A model generated the notes under the pieces. That model was not told where the DNA came from. It did no database searches and worked only from the letters and a program-made list of their open reading frames with translations. From CBDUQI01 sp965369325 (GTDB lineage Bacteria > Pseudomonadota > Gammaproteobacteria > Steroidobacterales > JBCBZW01): a DNA stretch of 17,555 nt. The position numbers and the translations under genes are program-made. Location of the stretch: positions 1 to 17,555 of the forward strand of contig CBDUQI010000120.1 of assembly GCA_965369325.1 (NCBI GenBank), written 5' to 3'. The stretch's first letter is position 1. The number at the start of each line of letters is the position of its first letter. Below are positions 15,745-17,555 of the stretch, one piece after another.

Positions 15745-15983
15745 ATCAAATTAATATTGAATACTTTGCCATCTTGCGCGAGCAGGCGGGTGTGCGTGAT
15801 GAGGCACTGCAAACCGACGCTGCCACGGTGGCGCAGTTGTATACGCAATTGCAGGCCAGGCACGGTTTTGTGGCGACGCCCAGTACCCTGAAGGTGGCAA
15901 TCAACGATGAGTTCAGCCATTGGGATGCGCCATTGAACAACAACGATACGGTTGTATTCATTCCGCCGGTGGCTGGCGGATGA
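15741..15983 (+). CDS. moaD: Molybdopterin synthase small subunit MoaD
   Basis: This 80-residue ubiquitin-like sulfur carrier ends in the required double glycine (FIPPVAGG). The C-terminal Gly is adenylated and thiocarboxylated (by MoeB-type enzymes in known systems), and the sulfur goes to the dithiolene of molybdopterin in complex with MoaE. The start (IEYFAILREQAG) and the DTVVFIPP strand are typical, and the length equals E. coli MoaD (81). It overlaps mobA upstream and moaE downstream by ATGA. No moeB is in the window, so the activating enzyme must lie elsewhere. Confidence 0.95.
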   Translation: MNQINIEYFAILREQAGVRDEALQTDAATVAQLYTQLQARHGFVATPSTLKVAINDEFSHWDAPLNNNDTVVFIPPVAGG

Positions 15984-16456
15984 GCAACGCCTTTGGATTT
16001 GCTGCTGAGCCCATCGATGCGGTGGCTGCGCGGGCGAGCCTGGCGGACCCCAGCAGTGGCGGCTATGTGGCCTTTGAAGGTTGGGTGCGCAACCACAACG
16101 AAGGTCGCGAAGTGCACCGACTGGAGTACGAGGCGTACGAGCGCCTGGCCGTGCGTGAAGGCGAACGCATTGTTCAGGAGGCGCTGGCGCGCTTTGATGG
16201 GGTGGTGAATTGCGCCTGTATCCACCGCGTGGGCGAGCTGCAGATTGGCGATATGGCCGTGTGGGTGGGGGTGAGCGCACATCATCGCGACGAGGCTTTC
16301 CAAGCTTGTCGCTACATCATCGACGAGGTGAAAGTGCGTGTGCCGATTTGGAAAAAAGAGCACTACGCGACGGGCGATTCCGGCTGGGTGAATTGCGAGC
16401 GCTGCGCCAGCCACGGGCAAACACACGACGAGCATCTGCACACCCACGGGTCATGA
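15980..16456 (+). CDS. moaE: Molybdopterin synthase catalytic subunit MoaE
   Basis: MoaE makes molybdopterin from cyclic pyranopterin monophosphate using the MoaD thiocarboxylate. The 158-residue protein has the MoaE landmarks: GGYVAFEGWVRNHNEG (substrate loop with Arg37), LEYEAYERLA, IHRVGELQIGD, VGVSAHHRDEAF and VKVRVPIWKKE. In the last, Lys118 and Lys125 match the two active-site lysines of E. coli (119 and 126). The normal chain ends near SGWVN. A tail of 20 residues follows with Cys139, Cys142 and five His (145, 149, 152, 154, 156). The ATG at 15980 overlaps the moaD stop (ATGA), which decides the start, although the frame is open upstream to 15920. The stop overlaps the patatin-like gene. 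Confidence 0.95.
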   Translation: MSNAFGFAAEPIDAVAARASLADPSSGGYVAFEGWVRNHNEGREVHRLEYEAYERLAVREGERIVQEALARFDGVVNCACIHRVGELQIGDMAVWVGVSAHHRDEAFQACRYIIDEVKVRVPIWKKEHYATGDSGWVNCERCASHGQTHDEHLHTHGS

Positions 16457-17523
16457 GTGCGCCCGCATTGTGCTTTCGCGCAGGCCCAACCGCCTACGCG
16501 CATATCGACGAACACGGCTTCGGCCTGGACCAGGTTTCTACCTTGGTAGGCGCCTCCGGCGGCGCCAAATGGTTGGTGCTATCTCAACTGGACAAAGTGT
16601 TGCTGGAAGCGTTGCGCCCGCGCGCCACGCCATTGTCGTTGATTGGGTCTTCCATCGGCGCCTGGCGGTTTGCGTGTTACGCCCGCACGGATGGGTTGGC
16701 GACATTGAATCGTTTGGAGCACGGGTACATTAACCAGTCCTATTCGGGCGCGCCCACCGCCTCGCAGGTCTCGCAAACCAGCCGCGAGATTCTGGACCTA
16801 CTCTTAGGTGTGCGCGGCGCGCAGGAGATTGTGACCCATCCGCAGATGCGTCTGAACATTGTCACGGCCCGTGCGCGTGGGCCGGTGGCTAGTGAGCGAC
16901 GCGGCGTGTTGCTGCCGGCGTTGGGCGTGTCGGCGGCGGCCAACGTGCTCAGCCGCCGGGCGCTAGGCGGCTTCTTTGAACGGGTGGTGTTTGCGGATGC
17001 GCGCCAAGCCGGGCTGGACGGTATGTTCGCGGACGATGTGCTGGCCACCCGTCGGGTGCCGCTGGCCGAAAACAATGTCATTCCAGCCGTGCTGGCCAGC
17101 GGCTCAATTCCGCTGGTGCTGGAAGGCGTGCGTGATATTCCGGGCGGTCCGCCCGGTGTGTACCGGGACGGCGGCGTGATCGACTACCATTTCGACAGTA
17201 CGCTGGCGCGCGAGGGATTGGTGCTGTACCCGCACTTCTTCGGCCACCTGGCGCCTGGGTGGTTCGATAAGATGTGGCCGCGCCGACGTGCCGGCAAGCG
17301 CATGTGGGATCGCGCGCTGCTGATGTATCCCTCACCAGAGTTTATCGCCGCGTTGCCCCAAGGACGGGTACCGGATCGGCACGACTTCATCAACATGAGC
17401 AACGCTGAGCGTCTGGCCAGTTGGAACCAAGTGGTGGCCGCATGTGGGCAACTGGCGGATGAGCTGCGTGCGGTGCTGGAGCATGGTCTCAAGCCGCCGG
17501 TGCTGGCGCTGTGGAACGCTTAG
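16453..17523 (+). CDS. Patatin-like Ser-Asp hydrolase
   Basis: This 356-residue protein has the layout of patatin/ExoU-type acyl hydrolases. A glycine-rich oxyanion loop GASGGAK lies at 33-39, the nucleophile elbow GSSIGAW at 65-71 with Ser67 as the likely nucleophile, an ASGSIPLVLEGV segment at 215-226, and the catalytic-Asp motif DGG at 239-241. The 31-residue gap between oxyanion loop and serine fits the family. There is no signal peptide or clear transmembrane segment, so it is probably cytoplasmic or peripheral. The family contains phospholipases and other lipid esterases; the substrate here is unknown. The ATG overlaps the moaE stop (ATGA), so it is translated with the Moco operon. The frame is open further upstream inside moaE but out of register with it, so that is not a fusion. 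Confidence 0.82.
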   Translation: MSAPALCFRAGPTAYAHIDEHGFGLDQVSTLVGASGGAKWLVLSQLDKVLLEALRPRATPLSLIGSSIGAWRFACYARTDGLATLNRLEHGYINQSYSGAPTASQVSQTSREILDLLLGVRGAQEIVTHPQMRLNIVTARARGPVASERRGVLLPALGVSAAANVLSRRALGGFFERVVFADARQAGLDGMFADDVLATRRVPLAENNVIPAVLASGSIPLVLEGVRDIPGGPPGVYRDGGVIDYHFDSTLAREGLVLYPHFFGHLAPGWFDKMWPRRRAGKRMWDRALLMYPSPEFIAALPQGRVPDRHDFINMSNAERLASWNQVVAACGQLADELRAVLEHGLKPPVLALWNA

Positions 17524-17534
17524 CCCGCGGGGGC

Positions 17535-17543
17535 TGCTACAAT
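17535..17543 (+). promoter_or_regulatory. Extended -10 promoter for a gene beyond the window
   Basis: TGCTACAAT is an extended -10 element: TG, one base, then TACAAT with five of six matches. It lies 12 bases after the patatin-like stop, and transcription would begin near 17550. A small GC hairpin (AGCCC/GGGCT, 17522-17535) precedes it but has no T run. Confidence 0.5.
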
Positions 17544-17555
17544 AGCGTTATAGAC

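Noticed and set aside
15920..15979. Upstream start for moaE inside moaD
   Set aside because: The ATGA overlap at 15980 and the standard MoaE N-terminus there fit better than a 20-residue extension.
15462..16280. Long antisense frame opposite mobA-moaD-moaE
   Set aside because: It has no recognisable domain and lies wholly opposite genes with clear motifs; long antisense frames are expected at this GC content.
17522..17535. Hairpin AGCCC/GGGCT as a terminator
   Set aside because: The stem is only 5 bp and no T run follows; instead it runs into an extended -10 promoter.

Overview
The window is about 17.5 kb of GC-rich, densely coded bacterial DNA. Gene content fits an aerobic Gammaproteobacterium: glcDEF glycolate oxidase, a Moco biosynthesis operon, a Sel1/SPOR protein and a TM-helix-repeat channel-like protein. 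The order or genus cannot be fixed from sequence alone. I see no tRNA, rRNA, CRISPR array, insertion sequence or integrase, and nothing that marks a mobile region.

Left part (1-6830, + strand): an operon for a molybdenum hydroxylase of the carbon-monoxide-dehydrogenase-like family. It starts with the 3' end of coxE (VWA protein), then coxG (SRPBCC protein with a C-terminal membrane anchor), coxS (2Fe-2S subunit), coxL (molybdopterin subunit), coxM (FAD subunit) and coxD (AAA+ ATPase). moaA, the first Moco biosynthesis enzyme, follows 53 bp downstream. CoxL carries the form II active-site motif AYRGAGR and lacks the copper-ligand cysteine of true CO dehydrogenase, so CO should not be assumed as substrate.

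Middle (6984-10512, + strand): three apparently unrelated envelope genes. They are a 65-residue membrane protein, an exported Sel1-repeat/SPOR protein, and a 483-residue protein built of repeated membrane helices, followed by a clear hairpin terminator.

Right-middle (10533-14413, - strand): glcD-glcE-glcF, the three-subunit glycolate oxidase, tightly packed and convergent on the preceding gene.

Right end (14648-17523, + strand): moaC-mobA-moaD-moaE and a patatin-like hydrolase gene. All four junctions are ATGA stop/start overlaps, so the five genes look translationally coupled. A good extended -10 promoter for an unseen downstream gene lies at the very end.

Together the window couples a molybdenum hydroxylase and its maturation genes to the genes that make its cofactor, split into two + strand blocks around the glycolate oxidase operon. 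The points most worth a second look are the maturation set kept beside a CoxL without the copper ligand, the patatin-like gene locked into the Moco operon, the Cys/His-rich MoaE tail, and a MobA-type enzyme where the hydroxylase would be expected to need a cytosine dinucleotide cofactor.
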